A stretch of DNA of 64,000 nucleotides, taken from the NCBI RefSeq assembly GCF_027923385.1, contig NZ_BSEC01000001.1:2182501-2246500 (forward strand). Direction: 5' to 3'. Position 1 is the first letter of the stretch, and each line of letters starts with the position of its first letter. The notes beneath the pieces are model-generated. The model was not told where the DNA came from. It did no database searches and saw only the letters and a program-made list of their open reading frames with translations. The translations under genes and the position numbers were made by a program. Origin of the DNA: Methylocystis echinoides (lineage in GTDB: Bacteria > Pseudomonadota > Alphaproteobacteria > Rhizobiales > Beijerinckiaceae). Shown piece by piece: positions 44,545-54,239 of this stretch.

Positions 44545-45387
44545 ATGAACCCCGAGCTTCTGTCCGCAAATCTCTCGCTTGTCTTCATGGCGGCGGCCGG
44601 CGCCGCGCTGCTGGCGAATGTCATCCGGCTGACGCGGGGCGAACGCCTCCTGCCCATGGTCGACGCCACAGCGGCGGCGGGACTGCTCTATCTCTTCGGA
44701 ACCAGCGCCTTCAGCTGGGGCTTCCTGCCCCGCGAGGCGCTCTTCGCCGCTTATGCGGCGATTTTCTCGCTTCTGGCGGCGACGGCGATTCTGCGCCGGA
44801 CGGGTCAGCGGGACGCGGGCGCCCCGCTGGGCGCGGCGCTGATCCAGCAGGCCGCGCTGGCTTACATTTTCTCGCCGGACGGGCATTGGAAACAGGCGCT
44901 CTCCGCGCTTCTTGCGATCTATTTTTTCATCGCGGCGGTGAACTGGCTCAGGGGAAGCGAGCCGGAGATTCCCGCGCGGGATGATCCCCGGCCGCCGCTC
45001 TTTCCGCCCAAGCGCATCCGCGGACTGAGAGAATTCGCCGGCGCCGGGCTCGCGGCGGCGCTTGTCTATGTCTTTGCGATGGGAGCGGGCAGGCCGCCGG
45101 TCCCGCCTTCCCCGGAGCCGGCCGCGCAGGAGGAGACCGCCCCCGAAGCCACGGCGCCCGAGCAGGCGGCGGAGGTCGATGAGGCGGCGAAGGTCGAAGA
45201 GGCTCCGGCGCCGGCAAAAACCTACAAGTCGGCGGCGGGCGAGACGCTCAAATCCATTGCGCGCAAGCTCTATGGCAAGGGTGACAAATGGCGGGCGCTG
45301 GCCGCCGCCAATCCCGGCTTGAAGCCGGGTGCAAAGCTCAAGGCGGGTCAGGTGATCAACCTGCCAAATATGGACAAATCGCCCTGA
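44545..45387 (+). CDS. LysM-domain membrane protein
   Basis: A 280-residue protein. The N-terminal 130 residues hold about four hydrophobic helices (including LLYLFGTSAFSWGFLP and ALSALLAIYFFIAAVNWL), another helix lies near residue 160 (FAGAGLAAALVYVFAMGAG), then a Pro/Glu/Ala-rich linker leads to a C-terminal LysM domain (YKSAAGETLKSIARKLYGKG then VINLPNM). LysM suggests binding to peptidoglycan on the periplasmic side. It begins one base after cobT but has no evident role in cobalamin synthesis. I do not recognise the membrane part. Confidence 0.75.
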   Translation: MNPELLSANLSLVFMAAAGAALLANVIRLTRGERLLPMVDATAAAGLLYLFGTSAFSWGFLPREALFAAYAAIFSLLAATAILRRTGQRDAGAPLGAALIQQAALAYIFSPDGHWKQALSALLAIYFFIAAVNWLRGSEPEIPARDDPRPPLFPPKRIRGLREFAGAGLAAALVYVFAMGAGRPPVPPSPEPAAQEETAPEATAPEQAAEVDEAAKVEEAPAPAKTYKSAAGETLKSIARKLYGKGDKWRALAAANPGLKPGAKLKAGQVINLPNMDKSP

Positions 45388-45403
45388 TCTGGCTCCGGAT
45401 CGT

Positions 45404-45423
45404 GTCCTTTCGCCCGTAAGGAC
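45404..45423. terminator. small hairpin between convergent LysM and fau genes
   Basis: Six-base arms GTCCTT/AAGGAC with loop TCGCCCGT, four bases before the fau stop. No T-run, so a terminator role is uncertain. Confidence 0.35.
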
Positions 45424-45427
45424 GGCG

Positions 45428-46015
45428 TTACGCGGGGATGATCGTCTCCCGCTCGGTCATCAGATAGTCCAGCCGCTGGTCATGCGGTTCGGTGGGGACA
45501 TGATCCGCCTCCTGACAGGCGTAGGCCACGCCGATGGCGACGATGGCTTTCTTCGCCCGAAGCTGCGAGAGCGTGGCGTCGTAGATGCCGCCGCCATAGC
45601 CGAGCCGGAAGCCGCGCCGGTCGAATGCGGCGAGCGGGGAAAACAGAATGTCGGGATCGCGCGCCGTCCTGTCCTCGGCCGGCTCGGACAGGCCATAGGG
45701 CCCCTTGACCAGATCATCGCCCGGCGTGAAATCGCGAAAGATGAGCGGATGCCGAACCTTGTGCATCACGGGCAAGGTCACGAGGAAGCCCTGCGCCGTC
45801 AGCGCCTCGATCAGCGGACGGGTGTTCAGTTCGCTGCGGATCGGCCAGTAGACCGAGACGACTGGCGCTGTCAGACCCGACTTTTCCGTCAGTTCCGCAA
45901 CCAGCGCGCGGCCGTTGCGGGCGATGGCGGCGGCGGCGTCATGGGCTTCCTGGGGGGTCACGAGGTCTCGCCGCGCCAGCGCATGCCGGCGCAGATCGGT
46001 TTTCGGATCGGTCAT
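45428..46015 (-). CDS. fau: 5-formyltetrahydrofolate cyclo-ligase
   Basis: A 195-residue enzyme converting 5-formyl-THF to 5,10-methenyl-THF with ATP. Conserved parts are VSVYWPIRSELNTRPLIEAL, the central ILFSPLAAFDRRGFRLGYGGG with DRRGFRLGYGGGIYD, and the C-terminal PTEPHDQRLDYLMTE. The start at 46015 (MTDPKTDLRR) is chosen over a 7-codon extension. It lies directly downstream of 6S RNA on the same strand, as in the ssrS-ygfA arrangement of many proteobacteria. Confidence 0.94.
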   Translation of the reverse strand: MTDPKTDLRRHALARRDLVTPQEAHDAAAAIARNGRALVAELTEKSGLTAPVVSVYWPIRSELNTRPLIEALTAQGFLVTLPVMHKVRHPLIFRDFTPGDDLVKGPYGLSEPAEDRTARDPDILFSPLAAFDRRGFRLGYGGGIYDATLSQLRAKKAIVAIGVAYACQEADHVPTEPHDQRLDYLMTERETIIPA

Positions 46016-46043
46016 TCGTGAGCACGCCAAAAGCAAAAGGGAA

Positions 46044-46196
46044 AGCGCGGGCCACGTGAGCCGTGGGACATCGATCCCGGGAACCTACAACGTAGGTGGG
46101 CGCCGTGTGACCAAGCCCACGGGCAAGGCCAGGGACAGCTCCCTTAGAGATCGATAAGGCCCCGGGGAATAAAGTCCTGCACGCACCCCGCAGCGC
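46044..46196 (-). ncRNA. ssrS: 6S RNA
   Basis: On the minus strand the sequence carries strings characteristic of alphaproteobacterial 6S RNA: GACTTTATTCCCCGGGGCC, TTATCGATCTCTAAGGGAGC, TGTCCCTGGCC, CACACGGCGCCCACC, TACGTTGTAGGTTCCCGGGA and TCGATGTCCC. The ends pair as GCGCTGCGGGG with GGCCCGCGC, giving the closing stem, and the middle forms the open-promoter-like bulge that binds sigma-70 RNA polymerase. Length about 150. Position directly upstream of fau matches the known conserved synteny. End positions are estimated to within a few bases. Confidence 0.88.
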
Positions 46197-46238
46197 CGCA
46201 TCTCTAATTTAGCGCAGCGCGAGGCGCCGCGCCAGCGC

Positions 46239-46961
46239 TCAGGCGAATTCCAGCTCGACCGGCGCCGCTTCCGGCTCGGCGCGCAGATCCAGCGGCAGGC
46301 GCTTGATGCGCGTCAAGGTAAACAGGCCGAAGGGCGGGAGCAGGCGGCGCTCGACGAGCTGCATGTCGCTGCGCTGATCGACCCAGTCGCCGATGATCGA
46401 CCAGGGGAACTGCGGGCGCCAGCCGAGGCGCGGGGCGACGTGCCGGTCGAGCCAGGTCTCCAGAATCGCGAAGGGGTCGTCCTTGCGGCTGATGTGGTTG
46501 ACGAGAATGATCTCGCCGCCCGGCCGCACCACGCGCGCCAGTTCGTCCAGCATGGCCTCGGGTTCCGGCACGACCGTCAGCACATAGGGGGCGACGACGC
46601 AGGCGAAGGTGGCGTCGGCGAAGCCCATGCGCGTCGCGTCCATCTTGTAGAGGCCGTGAACATGGCGCAGCCCCTCGCGCTCGACGCGCTGGGCGGCGCG
46701 GCGCAGCATATGCTCCGACAGATCGACGCCGTAGATCTGCGCGTGCGGCTCGAACATCGGCAGTTCCAGCCCGGTGCCGACGCCGACGTCGAGAATCGGG
46801 CCATCCATCTTGGAGGCGGCTGCGACCAGGGCGCGGCGGCCGGGCTTGAAAATGGCCGAGAAGGTCAGGTCGTAAATCGGCGCCCAGCGCGCATAGGCCG
46901 CTTCGACGTCGCAATTGTCGAGGGTTTCCGAGTCCAGGGTGTAATCTCTCGCTTCACTCAT
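46239..46961 (-). CDS. pmtA: phosphatidylethanolamine N-methyltransferase (PmtA-like)
   Basis: A 240-residue SAM methyltransferase. Motif I is [15 protein letters not shown] near residue 55, then [18 protein letters not shown], and [20 protein letters not shown] with [16 protein letters not shown]. The N-terminal [21 protein letters not shown] and the C-terminal [12 protein letters not shown] and [15 protein letters not shown] follow PmtA of rhizobia, which converts phosphatidylethanolamine to phosphatidylcholine. With pssA and psd elsewhere in the window this completes the methylation route. The start overlaps the mnmA stop by four bases. Other lipid or quinone methyltransferase roles are possible. 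Confidence 0.8.
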   Translation of the reverse strand: MSEARDYTLDSETLDNCDVEAAYARWAPIYDLTFSAIFKPGRRALVAAASKMDGPILDVGVGTGLELPMFEPHAQIYGVDLSEHMLRRAAQRVEREGLRHVHGLYKMDATRMGFADATFACVVAPYVLTVVPEPEAMLDELARVVRPGGEIILVNHISRKDDPFAILETWLDRHVAPRLGWRPQFPWSIIGDWVDQRSDMQLVERRLLPPFGLFTLTRIKRLPLDLRAEPEAAPVELEFA

Positions 46962-48199
46962 CTGGGCGCCCCTCGCGCGGTTACGGCGCGCGGCGTCGGC
47001 GCCATCACTGAAATGCTTCTTGTTGCAGGTTCGACCGCGGCGATGAAGCCGCCGCCCAGAACCCGGGCGGCGTCATCGGCGCGATCATAGAAAACACAGG
47101 CCTGACCGGGCGACACGCCAAATTCGCCCGCGGCGAAGACGACAGTCGCCCCCTTGCTCCCGCTCGCGATCAGGCGCGCGGGGACAGGCGGTCTTGTCGA
47201 GCGGACGCGGGCCATGATGTCGATTCCCTGCGGCGGCAACTGGCAGAACTCGCCGGGCCCGATCCAGTTCACATCGCGCAGCGCGACGGCGCGCGTTTCC
47301 AGCGCCTCGCGCGGACCGACCACGACCTGGGCGCGCGCCGCGTCGATGCGGACGACATAGAGCGGCTGGGCGTCGCGGCCCGAGAGCGCGGCGCCGAGGC
47401 CGAGCCCGCGCCGCTGGCCGACGGTGTAATGCACCACCCCGGAATGGCGGCCGAGCACCCGGCCGTCGACATGCACGATCTCGCCCGGCACCACCGATTC
47501 CGGCGCCAGCCGCTGCACGACGTCGGTGTAGCGGCCGCTCGGCACGAAGCAGATGTCCTGGCTGTCCGGCTTGTCCGCGACCTCGAGCGAGAAGCGCCGC
47601 GCCATGTCGCGGACTTCCGCCTTGGTGACGTCGCCGAGCGGAAAGCGCAGCATTTTCAACTGCTCGCGCGTGGTAGCGAAGAGAAAATAGCTCTGATCGC
47701 GGGAGGCGTCCCTGGCGCGATAGAGGGCGCGGCCGCCCTGACCGTCGTCGCGCGAGGAGATGTAATGGCCGGTGGCGAGCACATGCGCGCCGAGATCCTT
47801 CGCCGTCTGGAAGAGATCGGCGAATTTGATGAACTGGTTGCAGGCGATGCAGGGAATCGGCGTCTCGCCGCTCGCATAGGAGGCGGCGAATTCGTCGATC
47901 ACCTTTTCCCGGAACTGGCGTTCGTAATCGAGGACGAAATGTGGAATGCCGAGCCGCGCCGCGACGGCGCGCGCGTCCTGAATGTCCTGCCCGGCGCAGC
48001 AGGCGCCCTTGCGGTGCGTCGCCTCGCCATGGTCGTAAAGCTGGAGCGTGACGCCGACGACGTCGTATCCCTGCTCCTTGAGCAAAGCGGCGACGACGCT
48101 CGAATCCACCCCGCCGGACATGGCCACGACGACGCGCGTCTCCCCCGGCAACGCCGGAAGGGTCGGCAACGCGTCCGAAGCGAGTGAGCAGAACGTCAT
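46958..48199 (-). CDS. mnmA: tRNA-specific 2-thiouridylase
   Basis: A 413-residue enzyme that thiolates U34 of tRNAs for Lys, Glu and Gln. The PP-loop is [17 protein letters not shown] (residues about 24-40), the catalytic cysteines lie in [15 protein letters not shown] and [10 protein letters not shown], and [14 protein letters not shown] is in the C-terminal beta-barrel. The ATG at 48199 is preferred over a GTG at 48229. About 300 bases upstream separate it from divergently oriented prs. Its stop overlaps pmtA (ATGA). Confidence 0.96.
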   Translation of the reverse strand: MTFCSLASDALPTLPALPGETRVVVAMSGGVDSSVVAALLKEQGYDVVGVTLQLYDHGEATHRKGACCAGQDIQDARAVAARLGIPHFVLDYERQFREKVIDEFAASYASGETPIPCIACNQFIKFADLFQTAKDLGAHVLATGHYISSRDDGQGGRALYRARDASRDQSYFLFATTREQLKMLRFPLGDVTKAEVRDMARRFSLEVADKPDSQDICFVPSGRYTDVVQRLAPESVVPGEIVHVDGRVLGRHSGVVHYTVGQRRGLGLGAALSGRDAQPLYVVRIDAARAQVVVGPREALETRAVALRDVNWIGPGEFCQLPPQGIDIMARVRSTRPPVPARLIASGSKGATVVFAAGEFGVSPGQACVFYDRADDAARVLGGGFIAAVEPATRSISVMAPTPRAVTARGAPR

Positions 48200-48505
48200 T
48201 TTCGAGGAAGATACGCCTTTGAGTGACACGGTCCGGCAGCCCCGCGCGGGAACCCCGTCGCCGGCAACACTGACATTTAGAGCAAGATGCGCCCAGGACG
48301 CAATCGCAACTGCGAAAGGAGCGCTGTTTCGGCGGCGGCACCTCCCGGACCCTTCCGCATCCTTGGGCGCCGGTCGTTCCGTGGGCGCCGCCGGGGAGGG
48401 GGCCGCGAGGGAGGGGGCGCCCGGGATTACATCGTCGCGTCATATTGTTCGCCGGGCGCATGGCTGCTAAGACGCCGCGGACTGTAGCGGGTTCGGGGAA
48501 CATCC
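48200..48505. other. divergent intergenic region between mnmA and prs
   Basis: About 306 bases with no supported gene. It should contain the promoters of both flanking genes. A GC-rich stretch with GGCGCCGCCGGGGAGGGGG near 48382 resembles the tail of the palindromic repeats. No recognisable promoter elements stood out. Confidence 0.5.
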
Positions 48506-49447
48506 ATGGGCGCGATGAAACTTCTGGCGGGCAACTCGAACCGGGCGCTCGCGGAGGCGATTGCCGCGCATCTCAATATTCCGCTCTGCCGCGCTCATGT
48601 GCGCCGCTTCGCCGATCAGGAAATCTGGGTCGAGGTTCTCGAAAACGTCCGCGGGCAGGACACTTTCGTGATCCAGTCGACCTCCTTCCCGGCCAATGAC
48701 CACATGATGGAGCTGCTCATCATGACCGACGCGCTGCGCCGCGCGTCGGCCCGCCGCATCACGGCGGTGATTCCCTATTTCGGCTACGCCCGGCAGGACC
48801 GCAAACAGGGGCCGCGCACGCCCATCTCGGCCAAGCTCGTGGCCAATCTCATCACCCGCGCCGGCGCCGACCGCGTCCTCACTGTCGACCTTCACGCCGG
48901 CCAGGTGCAGGGTTTCTTCGATATCCCGACCGACAATCTCTTCGCCGCGCCGGTGATGGTCTCCGACATCAAGGCGCATCGCCAGCTCAAGAACGCCATG
49001 GTCGTATCGCCGGACGTGGGCGGCGTGGTGCGCGCCCGCGCCCTGGCCAAGCGCATCGACGCCCCGCTGGCCATTGTCGACAAGCGCCGCGAGCGCGCCG
49101 GCGAATCGGAAGTGATGAACATCATCGGCGACGTGCGCGGCCACAACTGCATCCTTGTCGATGACATCATCGATTCCGGCGGCACGCTGTGCAACGCCGC
49201 CGAGGCGCTGCTCGCCGCCGGGGCCGAGTCGGTGCACGCCTACATCACCCACGGCGTGCTCTCCGGCGCGGCCGTCGACCGCATCGTCGCCTCCAAGCTC
49301 AAGGAGCTGGTGATTACAGACACCATCCGCGAGACCGAGGCGGTGAAGGCCGCCCCCAACATCCGCGTGATCCCGATCGGCCCGCTGATTGGCGAAGCCA
49401 TCGCCCGCACCGCGCGCGAAGAGAGCGTGTCGAGCCTGTTCGACTGA
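48506..49447 (+). CDS. prs: ribose-phosphate pyrophosphokinase
   Basis: A 313-residue PRPP synthetase. [16 protein letters not shown] at the start, [27 protein letters not shown], the flexible loop and the PRPP-binding [18 protein letters not shown] are intact. It supplies PRPP for purA, trpD, nadC and other phosphoribosyltransferases. The ATG at 48506 ([10 protein letters not shown]) is used; an internal ATG three codons on is an alternative. GGGGAAC precedes the start. Confidence 0.97.
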   Translation: MGAMKLLAGNSNRALAEAIAAHLNIPLCRAHVRRFADQEIWVEVLENVRGQDTFVIQSTSFPANDHMMELLIMTDALRRASARRITAVIPYFGYARQDRKQGPRTPISAKLVANLITRAGADRVLTVDLHAGQVQGFFDIPTDNLFAAPVMVSDIKAHRQLKNAMVVSPDVGGVVRARALAKRIDAPLAIVDKRRERAGESEVMNIIGDVRGHNCILVDDIIDSGGTLCNAAEALLAAGAESVHAYITHGVLSGAAVDRIVASKLKELVITDTIRETEAVKAAPNIRVIPIGPLIGEAIARTAREESVSSLFD

Positions 49448-49620
49448 TTGAGGGCGAGGCGTCGGCCCAACCATTTATTCGCGCTTTTCTCTGACGAGGG
49501 CGCCCCGCCAGGCTTGCGCACCCGCGATCGACAGCTTCGTTGAAGCTTGAGATGATCGGGGGGCGGCGAGGGCGATTCTTTACCCGCGTCAGCGTCATTG
49601 AACCAAATGGAATTCAGGCG

Positions 49621-51477
49621 ATGAGACGTGTCGAATTCGACAGTACGAAGAAATCCTTGGACGATCTGCTGAAGAAGGCGCACGACGGCCTCCTTCAACT
49701 CCCGGAGTTCCAGCGCGGCTGGGTTTGGGACGAGGAGGGTCTCAAGGGATTGCTGACGTCGATTTCGCGCTCTTTTCCCGTCGGCGCCATCATGACCTTG
49801 CAGACTGGCGGCGAGGTTCGCTTCAAGCCTCGCCTCGTCGAGGGGGTCCCGGAAAAGAACGCCGGTGTCGCGCCGGAGGCGCTCATTCTGGACGGACAGC
49901 AGCGAATTACCTCGCTCTATCAGACCACGATGCGCCGCGAGGTCGTCGAGACGATCAACTCGAAAAAGCAGCGGATCAAGCGCTTCTTCTACATCGACAT
50001 GGCGAAGGCGCTGGATGAAAGCGTCGATCGCGCCGAAGCGATTATCGGTGTGCCAGAAAACCGGAAAGAGACACGCAATTTCGGCCGGGAGATCGTGCGT
50101 GATCTTTCCACCGCGGAGCAGGAATACGCCCAATGCATGTTCCCGACCAACCGCATCTTCGACCCCGACTCCTGGCAGATGGGGTTTTACAATTTCTGGC
50201 GGCACGACGCCGGCCCCAAGATGGATTTCTGGTTCAGATTCCTGAATGAAATCCTCGGCGCCTTTCGCCAGTACCAGATGCCCGTCATCCAGCTCGGCAA
50301 CAAGACCAGCCGCGAAGCGGTCTGTCTCGTTTTCGAGAAGGTCAACACCGGCGGCAAGAAGCTGGACGCGTTCGAGCTGCTCACTGCGATCTACGCGGGC
50401 GAAGAGAATGGCTTCGAGTTGCGGAAGAAGTGGGCGGAATGCGCGAAAAGGCTGTCCGGCTCCCTTGCTCTGAAAGACCATCCCTTGACCCGGCTCCAGC
50501 CGACAGAATTCTTTCAGGCTCTGGCGCTGCTCCATACGCTCGATCGGCGCAGAGCAATCCTTGCGGTCAACGCTCACGCAGAGTCGCCTCCCGTTTCCTG
50601 TACCCGCGAGACCGTCCTTTCGATCCCGCTGGCCGCCTACAAGAAACATGCGGCCCGACTGGAGGAGGGCTTCAGGAAGGCTGGCAACTTTCTGTTCAAC
50701 CAGCATATCTACTGGTTCAAGGACGTTCCCTACCAGTCCCAGATCGTGCCGCTCGCGGCGATGCTGGCCGAACTGGGCGACAAGTGGGATTATGACGCCG
50801 TACGGTCGAAGCTGGCGAAGTGGTATTGGTGTGGCGTGTTCGGCGAACTCTACGGCGGCGCGATCGAGACCAGATTCGCCAAGGATCTGACGGATGTGCT
50901 GGCATGGATCGAGGGCGGGCCGGAGCCGGCGACGGTCAAGGATGCCGCATTCCGGGCGGAGCGATTGGACACGATGACGTCGCGCCTGTCAGCGGCTTAC
51001 AAGGGCGTGCACGCGCTTCTCATGAAAGAAGGGGCCCGCGATTTTCGGTCGGGCCAATCTTTCAACCAGACAAGCTACTTCGACGAAGCTGTCGACATCC
51101 ACCACATCTTTCCTCGAGCATGGTGCGTCAAAGCTGCGCTTCAGCTAAAGGAATATGACACCGTCGTGAACAAGACGCCGTTGAGTTACAAGACCAACCG
51201 CGTGATCGGAGGCGAGGCTCCCTCCCTCTACCTCGCAAAACTCTCCAAGGAAGGCGGCGTATCCGACGCCGCGATAGACAGTCATCTCCAGTCGCATCTC
51301 ATCGACCCCGCAGTGCTGCGGAGCGACGATTTCAATGCTTTCATTTCGGCAAGACGAGAGGCTTTGCTGGCGCTCATCGCGCGGGCAATGGACAAGCCGG
51401 TCTATCGGGGTGAAGCGACAGACGAGCCCGAAGGCGAGATCCCGTTGGAGGAAATAGAGGCGATCGAACTCGCTTGA
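49621..51477 (+). CDS. DUF262/DUF1524 protein, GmrSD-like restriction endonuclease
   Basis: A 618-residue protein with the two parts of GmrSD-type modification-dependent nucleases in one chain. The N-terminal DUF262 (ParB-like) domain shows LQLPEFQRGWVWDEEGLKGL and LILDGQQRITSLYQ (about residues 25-100). The C-terminal part contains an HNH-like site EAVDIHHIFPRAW near residue 495 followed by NKTPLSYKTNR. Such proteins cleave phage DNA with modified cytosines in a nucleotide-dependent way; some have other roles. The ATG at 49621 is chosen since conserved sequence starts there; an ATG at 49552 is possible. It stands alone with no methylase or partner gene. Confidence 0.85.
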   Translation: MRRVEFDSTKKSLDDLLKKAHDGLLQLPEFQRGWVWDEEGLKGLLTSISRSFPVGAIMTLQTGGEVRFKPRLVEGVPEKNAGVAPEALILDGQQRITSLYQTTMRREVVETINSKKQRIKRFFYIDMAKALDESVDRAEAIIGVPENRKETRNFGREIVRDLSTAEQEYAQCMFPTNRIFDPDSWQMGFYNFWRHDAGPKMDFWFRFLNEILGAFRQYQMPVIQLGNKTSREAVCLVFEKVNTGGKKLDAFELLTAIYAGEENGFELRKKWAECAKRLSGSLALKDHPLTRLQPTEFFQALALLHTLDRRRAILAVNAHAESPPVSCTRETVLSIPLAAYKKHAARLEEGFRKAGNFLFNQHIYWFKDVPYQSQIVPLAAMLAELGDKWDYDAVRSKLAKWYWCGVFGELYGGAIETRFAKDLTDVLAWIEGGPEPATVKDAAFRAERLDTMTSRLSAAYKGVHALLMKEGARDFRSGQSFNQTSYFDEAVDIHHIFPRAWCVKAALQLKEYDTVVNKTPLSYKTNRVIGGEAPSLYLAKLSKEGGVSDAAIDSHLQSHLIDPAVLRSDDFNAFISARREALLALIARAMDKPVYRGEATDEPEGEIPLEEIEAIELA

Positions 51478-51605
51478 TCGGGCGGATCTCAGGTCGACTC
51501 GACCTTACCGTTATCGAGCGCAGCAATTACGCGCCGCAGCCTTCCGGCGCCCCGGCGCAAGCGCCGGCAGGCCTGCATGAGGCTCTTGCTCCTTGCGCAA
51601 GGCGG

Positions 51606-53147
51606 ATGCAAAAAGGGGCCGTGCTACAGTCTGCCTCCCTTCGCGAACCCGTTCCCGCCCGCTTCAATCTCGCCCGCTATTGCCTGGCGGAGAACGCGCG
51701 GCTGCGGCCTGACGCGACCGCGATCACCGTCGTCGGCGACGCCGGCGCGCTGCGCTGGACCCACGCCGAACTCGATCGCAAGGTGCGCAGCCTTGCGGCC
51801 GGCCTGCGTGGGCTGGGGCTCGCGCCCGGCGCGCGGGTGATGATCCGCATGGGCAATGAGGCCAATGCGGCGCTGGTCTATTTCGCGGCCATCGCGGGCG
51901 GCTTCGTGCCGCTGCTGGCGTCGTCGCAGCTCACCTATGAGGAAGCGGATTTCCTGCTGAAGGATTGCGGCGCGGCGGCGCTGGCGCTGGGTGCGGCCTT
52001 CGAGGGCGAGACGCATGATTCCGACGCCATCGTCCTGCGCGGCGCCGATCTGGCGCGGCTCGCCGAAACCCCGCCGCTCGACGACTACGCCGACACCGGC
52101 GCAAACGATCCCGCCTATCTCGTCTACACATCCGGCACCACGAGCCGGCCGAAGGGCGTGCTGCACGCCCATCGCGCGGCCTGGGCGCGGCGACCGATGC
52201 GCGCGCATTGGACGGGGCTGGGGCCGGGCGACGTCATGCTGCATGCGGGCGCGATCAACTGGACCTATACGCTCGGCGTCGGGATCGTCGATCCGCTGTC
52301 AGCGGGCGGGTCCGCCGTGCTCTACAACGGCCATCCCGACCCCAATGTCTGGCCCCGCCTGATCGCGGAGCATCGCGCGACGGTGTTCGCGGCGGTGCCG
52401 GGGGTCTACCGGCAGATGCTCAAATACGCCGAGCTGGAGCAGTTCGATCTGTCGAGTCTGCGTCATTGCCTCTCGGCCGGGGCGGCGCTGCCGCCGAGCC
52501 TCCTTGCCGATTGGCGGGCGCGGACCGGCAAGGAGATTTACGAAGCCTTCGGCATGAGCGAATGCTCGACCTTCATCTCGAGCGGCCCCGCGACGCCGGT
52601 GCATCCGGGTTCGCCCGGCCGTCCGCAGCCGGGCAGGGTGGTCGCGGCGCTGCCGCCCGACGGCGGCGAAACGCCGCTTCCGGCTGGCGAAACTGGCGTG
52701 CTCGCCGTGCGGCGCGACGAGGCGGGGCTGATGCTGGGCTACTGGAACCGGCCCGAGGAAGAACGCGAGGCCTTTCGCGGCGACTGGTTCATCTCCGGCG
52801 ATCTCGTCGAATTCGACGCCGAGGGCTACATGCATCATCATGGCCGCGCCGACGAGGTGATGAACGCCGGCGGCTATCGCGTCTCGCCGGCGGAAGTGGA
52901 GAAGTGCCTCCTCGCCTTCGATCATGTCGCCGAAGCCGCCGCCGCCGAGCGTCCGGGACGCGACGCCGACACGACCATCATCAAGGCCTATGTCGTCATC
53001 CGCGACGGCGCGGCGCATGACGAAGCCGCGATCCTTGCGCATTGCGCCGCGCATCTTGCCGCCTACAAGCGGCCGCGCGCGGTGGCGTTCCTCGACGCAT
53101 TGCCGCGCAACGCCAATGGCAAGCTCAATCGCCGCGCCTTGCCCTGA
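51606..53147 (+). CDS. AMP-dependent acyl-CoA synthetase/ligase
   Basis: A 513-residue adenylate-forming enzyme. The P-loop-like motif is LVYTSGTTSRPKGVLHAH (about residues 173-190), with AFGMSECSTF, GDLVEFDAEGYMHHHGRADE and the C-terminal LPRNANGKLNRRAL holding the catalytic lysine. It resembles short- to medium-chain or benzoate-type acyl-CoA synthetases; the acid is unknown. The ATG at 51606 gives MQKGAVLQS; a frame open from 51474 overlaps the previous gene's end. The preceding 128 bases show no clear promoter. Confidence 0.88.
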   Translation: MQKGAVLQSASLREPVPARFNLARYCLAENARLRPDATAITVVGDAGALRWTHAELDRKVRSLAAGLRGLGLAPGARVMIRMGNEANAALVYFAAIAGGFVPLLASSQLTYEEADFLLKDCGAAALALGAAFEGETHDSDAIVLRGADLARLAETPPLDDYADTGANDPAYLVYTSGTTSRPKGVLHAHRAAWARRPMRAHWTGLGPGDVMLHAGAINWTYTLGVGIVDPLSAGGSAVLYNGHPDPNVWPRLIAEHRATVFAAVPGVYRQMLKYAELEQFDLSSLRHCLSAGAALPPSLLADWRARTGKEIYEAFGMSECSTFISSGPATPVHPGSPGRPQPGRVVAALPPDGGETPLPAGETGVLAVRRDEAGLMLGYWNRPEEEREAFRGDWFISGDLVEFDAEGYMHHHGRADEVMNAGGYRVSPAEVEKCLLAFDHVAEAAAAERPGRDADTTIIKAYVVIRDGAAHDEAAILAHCAAHLAAYKRPRAVAFLDALPRNANGKLNRRALP

Positions 53148-53155
53148 TCGATCTG

Positions 53156-53842
53156 TCAGAGCCAGCCGTCGAGCATGCCGATGAGGCTCATTGCGTCCTC
53201 GTCGTCTGCGGAGACATATGGATTGTTCGCTGCGCCGGCAGTGGCGCGCGTCTGACTGACGGCGATGAAATTGCCGGCCGCCACTGTGTATGCGCGGCGG
53301 TCGACGCCGGCACGGCTCGGCAGGCGCGTCTCGTCGCCCCAAATGATGGACAGGTTTTCGCCATGCGTTGCAATGGCGGACGCAAACAGCGCGCTCGCGG
53401 CGGGCGCCCCATGCGCCGCGGCGCCGATCGCGCTCTTTATGCAATGCACGAAAAGCTCGACCCTTGGCGACGCCGCGATGAGTGCGGTGCTGATGCTGCG
53501 CGCCGCGCCATCCACATTGCGAAACGCGCGCAGCGTGGCGCCATCAGGAGCATGGACCAGCGGCGCGACGAAGAACACAGTGGGATCGCTGTAAACGCCA
53601 CCCTGTTCGTAGAGCAGACAATAACGTCCGAGTTGCGATTTCGCCGCATTGTCGGAACGGTCATAAGCCGTGACGACGTCGCGATCGAAATGATCCGCGA
53701 TGAATTGCCGAAGCGACTCGTCACAATAGAGCTGATGCGTTGCGTCGGGGTGAGCGGCCCTGAAGCTGTTCAGGCTGGCGTCGATCCATGACGCGCCATT
53801 GTTGTTGCGATCCGCAAGTAAAATCGAATGGAGCAGCGTCAT
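53156..53842 (-). CDS. glycosyltransferase-like protein (DXD-sugar-binding fold), degenerate
   Basis: A 228-residue protein of the Gly_transf_sug/OCH1-like type. The key segment reads AAKSQLGRYCLLYEQGGVYS followed by DPT. Relatives have a DxD motif at that point for metal and sugar-nucleotide binding; here the second Asp is Thr, so activity is doubtful. No signal peptide or membrane segment. It is convergent with the acyl-CoA synthetase with a nine-base gap. It belongs to a small patch of accessory genes ending near 54959. Confidence 0.65.
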   Translation of the reverse strand: MTLLHSILLADRNNNGASWIDASLNSFRAAHPDATHQLYCDESLRQFIADHFDRDVVTAYDRSDNAAKSQLGRYCLLYEQGGVYSDPTVFFVAPLVHAPDGATLRAFRNVDGAARSISTALIAASPRVELFVHCIKSAIGAAAHGAPAASALFASAIATHGENLSIIWGDETRLPSRAGVDRRAYTVAAGNFIAVSQTRATAGAANNPYVSADDEDAMSLIGMLDGWL

Positions 53843-53855
53843 CGATTGACGTCGA

Positions 53856-54152
53856 TTAGATTTTGTCAGGATTTTGTCGCTGGTCAGAGAGCTTCATCTC
53901 CAGCGCTTCGAGGCCCACGGTGAGGTCCCGCGCAAGTTGCGCTAATGCGTCGCCATAGGAGTTCATCTGGCATTCCTTTGACGCGCCGATGATCGCCAGT
54001 TCGAGACAAAGCGCGCGGCTTGCCAATTCATGAAGCTCGTCCGCAAGATGCGAGCTATTGAGTTTTTCGTTGCTTTGCTTAGTTTGCGAGTTGCTGGACG
54101 ATCCCGGGCTCTCGTCCTGCGTGGCCGCGTATGTCGGAAAATCCTTGGCCAT
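53856..54152 (-). CDS. hypothetical protein
   Basis: A 98-residue protein with a polar Ser/Gln/Asn-rich N-terminus (ESPGSSSNSQTKQSNEK) and two helical segments (ADELHELASRALCLELAIIG and DALAQLARDLTVGLEALEMK). No family is recognised. It lies 14 bases upstream of the glycosyltransferase-like gene on the same strand, suggesting an operon, and is divergent from the small HTH regulator. Confidence 0.5.
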   Translation of the reverse strand: MAKDFPTYAATQDESPGSSSNSQTKQSNEKLNSSHLADELHELASRALCLELAIIGASKECQMNSYGDALAQLARDLTVGLEALEMKLSDQRQNPDKI

Positions 54153-54239
54153 TGCTGCGGCTTCGTCGCTTGCGAGAGAGAAAGTCTTTAAAATGAACTC
54201 ACGCGGTTTAGGCTACGTCGAGCGTCGAATTACTATCAG

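Noticed and set aside
48200..48229. GTG start for mnmA at 48229
   Set aside because: The ATG at 48199 already gives a full-length enzyme; the extra ten residues are not part of the conserved family.
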